A stretch of 64,000 bases of DNA from Scatophagus argus (Eukaryota; Chordata; Actinopteri; Scatophagidae). Positions 60,717 to 64,000 of the stretch are shown here, in pieces. Position 1 is the stretch's first letter; each line of letters opens with the position of its first letter. The notes below the pieces were generated by a model. It was not told where the DNA came from, ran no database searches, and saw nothing but the letters and a program-made list of their open reading frames with translations. The DNA is taken from contig NC_058513.1 of NCBI RefSeq assembly GCF_020382885.2, positions 3,921,408-3,985,407 of the forward strand. Reading direction: 5' to 3'. A program made the position numbers and the translations under genes.

Positions 60717-60870
60717 GCTCTGTATTTATTTCAAACTAATTTATTGGATAATTCATGTAAAATGGTTCCCGTAAGAAAAACAAAGCATGACCTCAACTAA
60801 TGCATGTATGCATTGGATTGGATTTTATTAAATGGATCTTTGTTCATGTGAAAACATAACAGTTTTTGTC

Positions 60871-63002
60871 TTTATTTCTACACTGAGCATTTCTGTATCA
60901 CACATTGATGGGTCTGAACACAGCACGGTGCATTAGGATAACGAGCAAACATATTCCAGAGTCAGCAGGAGGGGTCATTTCTAAGCCAATAGGCCTGAAC
61001 AGCCCGGAAATGTGCTTTTTTCCCTTCTCGGAGTCAGTAGTCCTCGTCTCTGGATGACTTGTGCAAACCCACAGCAGGTTTCCCAAAGACTGATGCATGA
61101 TGTCCCGAGCCTCAGGTACCTCAACATTCCAAAAGGTCACAGCTCTGTCCTCGGAAGTGCTTAGGATAACAGGAAAAAAAAAACATTTGTACAGCAGATC
61201 TCATCACGACACTGTCGGCGTCACAGCGTTGAGGCTGCACAGGCAAGGCCGTTTGTGCATTCGTGATCTCGGGATGATTTAAAAAAAAAAGTGCTCTATT
61301 TTCAGTTCTATATTCAGTATTCTCAGTAATGTGTAGACCACAGAGATTTGGTTTCACCGCATGCTGCTTATGGTCTCCTAAAACAAATTCTATTCAGTAT
61401 ACCCTGCAGTGGCTTGCTGCCCTGTACACAACACACTGTGGCGGCTCCCACAAGAAATAAAAACTAGTTAAAGATGTGCACACATGAGTTTAAGCTCTTC
61501 TTTTTCCCTGGAATTGCCAGACAGCTTAAGATTGTTGCAATTCCCCAACAAATGGCTTCTCATAGAATTGCAAAAATGTCCCTTATTCAGGACTTCTTAT
61601 GTGTGTATACTGTGTGGCTCAGGTAAGGTTTCAGCTATTTCCATCTCCACCTTAGAGAAACCAGGCTGGATTGAAAAGGCAGTGGTTAATTACACACACT
61701 GATCCCAGGAGGACATACACTTATTTGCTTTCCTTGCAGAGAGTTAGAAGATCAATATGCCTCCATGACTGTGTGCTTCATATAAAGCTCCACATGTTAG
61801 GTTGGCTGAGAATACAGAACGGCTGGCCTGATTCTGTCCAAAGGGAACAAAGTACACCTCTGGAGTTTACAAAGAACACCTTGTTTGGTTTAATCTGTAC
61901 AGAAACCAAAGAGTAAAAACAAGGATGTGGTTTAATAGAAGGTTATGTGCTGGACTGTTTCTTGACTCTTGGCACAATGGCTTCCTGGAGTCTCTGCAGG
62001 TGAGCAGTCACATTTATAGGTGCTGGTAAGGTGGATTTTGTTACCTATGGACAGACTTGCTGGCTAGCTGGTTCCCCCGTTTCCAGTCTTTTTGATAAAC
62101 TACACACACTGGATACTGGATGCTGGCTGCAGCTTCTTCTTTCTCTTCCTTTTTTTTTTTTTTCACTGCACAGACATGAATTTGGTATCAATCTCAGTAC
62201 CAAAGTAAATAAGCAAATCTCCCAAAAATGATTAACTACTAAAGCACACTAGAGTCAGGCACAGCAGAACTTGAAACAACATGAACTGGAAGCACACACG
62301 GTCTTCCTTTTAAGGTTGTGTATTAAGACCAGTGAAACTGCACATGTGCCACCCTTGAAAATCTGTCTACTACACATAGTGGTTAAAGAAAAATTTAATG
62401 CAGGAGTAGTCGTAGTCCAGCACTCGAGCAACACAGCGAATAAACTGATCACCTGCTCCTAAGAGACTCTCTGGTGTCTCACTAACCTTGCAGCATACAA
62501 CAGCATGACAGCATGGGTTTTTAAGTATCACTGTATTTTAAAATGAGTCATTTGTCTGTAAACCTACCTGTAGTACACGCCTATTGCCTTGCAGTAGAAC
62601 AAGGACATTTCGTGTAGTGAAAGTACAATAATCTGACACACTGAGTTGAGAAGTCTTTTCCTACCTGAAAGCACACATCTATCCAAAACTGAAGGTTAAT
62701 TCACATACTGTGAAGAAAAGAAGCCAGAATGAAGTAGTGCTGTCCTTAATCTAGAACCCTAAGGGCCTTCAGGACCAGAGTTTGTGGCCAGTCATAATGT
62801 GAATAAGCCAAAGTCAGGTGTCCATTTTGGTCAGTCAGTTCTGAGTACAACACTGCAGGAAGGCAGTCATTGCAGAGAGAAAAAAAAGTGACGTCCTCCT
62901 AAATGGTTAAGGGGGCTCCTCTATGTCGTGCCAGCTAGTGCCCATGATTATTAGTGCTTCTTATTAATGAGCTCCCTTCTTCGCTTCTCTTTGTGAGCCA
63001 AC
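60871..63002 (-). other. 3' UTR of the TRIM-type gene
   Basis: A noncoding 2.1 kb stretch between the minus-strand stop at 63003 and a minus-strand AATAAA (TTTATT, 60871-60876). No other gene is recognised in it. Confidence 0.45.
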
Positions 63003-64000
63003 TCATGTGGAGCAGAGGGTGATGCTGACCCCCTCTCCTATCCAGCAGGCGGGAAACAGCTCCTGCGTGAAGGCACAGTGGAAGGCGTGGAGCCTGGTCT
63101 GCCCGTCCCCATAGTAGGTCAGCGTCCCCGCCTCGTAGTCCAGCAGCATGCCGATGCGGCTGTGCTGTGAGTGGCCGACCACGGTCTCCCGCCGGCCATT
63201 GTGCCAGGCGCTGAGCTGGTGCTCGTCCAGCTGCAGGCTCCAGGAGAGTTCATTCATTCCCACCATGCACCTCTTCCCCTTCTCCTTCCTGGGGATGGTC
63301 TCGTAGGTTACCTGTTGAGAGGATGTGGGTTTTTCATTTTAACTGTTACAGTTACATTCAGACATTGTGTGAAGTCATACAAATCATAGTGTTTTTCCTG
63401 CTTGGCTTGGATTATTTTCCTGAGCTTAAAGAAACCACTCTCAAGCTAACAGTACAAATACAACAGGCATGGTTCTTTACCCCGAGGTAGGCCCAGGGCT
63501 TGGACACCTCCAGCTCCCAATAGTGCTGTCCACGAGTGAAGCCCTGAAAGCAGAGGACCTGCCACGTGTGATCAAAGCGGGCTTCGTGTGGTGGGACCAG
63601 ACGTGGTCCAGAGGACAGGTGTTCCGCCCTCCGGTTCTCCTGGGACAGAAACAGGTGCCCGTTGGCCGTGCGAGGGTCAAAGGTCAGAGAGCATCGGTCT
63701 GTAATGAGACAGGGAGGAAGCAGGAACTGATGTCTATGCTGTTCATGTACTTAGACAACATGTCTCCATTTCTTTTCTGTAGCTGTAAGGAAACTCATTT
63801 TTCACTGTTTGTAATTAATGTTATCCAAGAACTGAAAATGCAAATTGCAAATTATTCATAACCAGAAGAACCACAGAACAAAAATGTTAGATAGGACTCA
63901 CAAGCACTGAGGCCCTCTTTCACATCAGAGTAGCACGGAGCAGCTGGACTGGGAACCACGGCTAAGATCGGCCTCTTATCTTGAGGAGAACCTGGAGACC
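63003..64000 (-). CDS. C-terminal PRY-SPRY exons of a TRIM-type E3 ligase gene, 5' end outside window
   Basis: Minus-strand exons: >64000-63902, 63698-63481, 63311-63003 (TGA 63003-63005), phases consistent. The protein reads a linker (PILAVVPSPAAPCYSDVKEG), then PRY (LTFDPRTANGHLFLSQENRRAEHL), then SPRY (GQHYWELEVSKPWAYLG, ELSWSLQLDEHQLSAWHNG, IGMLLDYEAGTLTYYGDG, LHAFHCAFTQELFPACWIG). FDPRTAN and SWSLQ are hallmarks of fish TRIM B30.2 domains. RING, B-box and coiled coil would lie beyond 64000. In human, TRIM47 and TRIM65 follow WBP2, so it is probably the orthologue of one of them; I cannot decide which from this piece. Confidence 0.85.

Overview
The window is a gene-rich piece of a ray-finned fish nuclear genome. 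Evidence: short GT-AG introns throughout, vertebrate-type exon structures, and fish-typical repeats (a Rex3/RTE-like LINE tail ending in GATG units, a Tc1 remnant, a non-autonomous hAT element, an 'AAGATAAGATAATCC' repeat). Compact introns suggest a percomorph-type teleost (inference). The gene order matches human 17q25.1 (ITGB4, H3F3B, UNK, UNC13D, WBP2, a TRIM gene). The human neighbour GALK1 is not seen, and two genes I cannot name lie between itgb4 and the histone gene.

Layout: (1) 471-16792 (+) integrin beta-4, 39 constitutive exons plus one cassette exon; the signal peptide and first exons lie upstream. (2) 18851-22371 (-) a 411-residue protein with a C-terminal PRY-SPRY domain and no RING or B-box. 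(3) 24970-29119 (+) a 435-residue protein that reads as RUN, PDZ and PTB domains. (4) 29819-30401 (-) histone H3.3, with a 5' noncoding exon near 31153. (5) 31674-38402 (+) unkempt. (6) 40071-51444 (-) unc13d (Munc13-4), 34 exons. (7) 54450-59509 (+) wbp2, with two transposons side by side in one intron. (8) 63003->64000 (-) the C-terminal exons of a TRIM/B30.2 gene that runs off the window.

Genes alternate in strand, giving head-to-head pairs (SPRY gene/RUN-PDZ-PTB; H3.3/unk, which share about 0.5 kb of promoter DNA; unc13d/wbp2) and tail-to-tail pairs with facing poly(A) signals (itgb4/SPRY; RUN-PDZ-PTB/H3.3; unk/unc13d; wbp2/TRIM). The genes have unrelated jobs: hemidesmosome adhesion, chromatin, RNA binding, granule exocytosis, WW-domain partner and ubiquitin-ligase-type proteins. 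This is conserved synteny, not a pathway cluster.

Most interesting points: a second tandem Calx-beta-like domain in fish integrin beta-4 carried on one symmetric 318-nt exon; an unlisted 52-codon itgb4 cassette exon that resembles the human beta-4 variable insert; the RUN-PDZ-PTB gene, with one GC-AG intron and one intron whose 3' splice site is formed directly by a (TG)n microsatellite; and two transposon insertions with intact target-site duplications. Exon boundaries were derived by hand from splice consensus, reading-frame phase and remembered family sequence. No searches were run.
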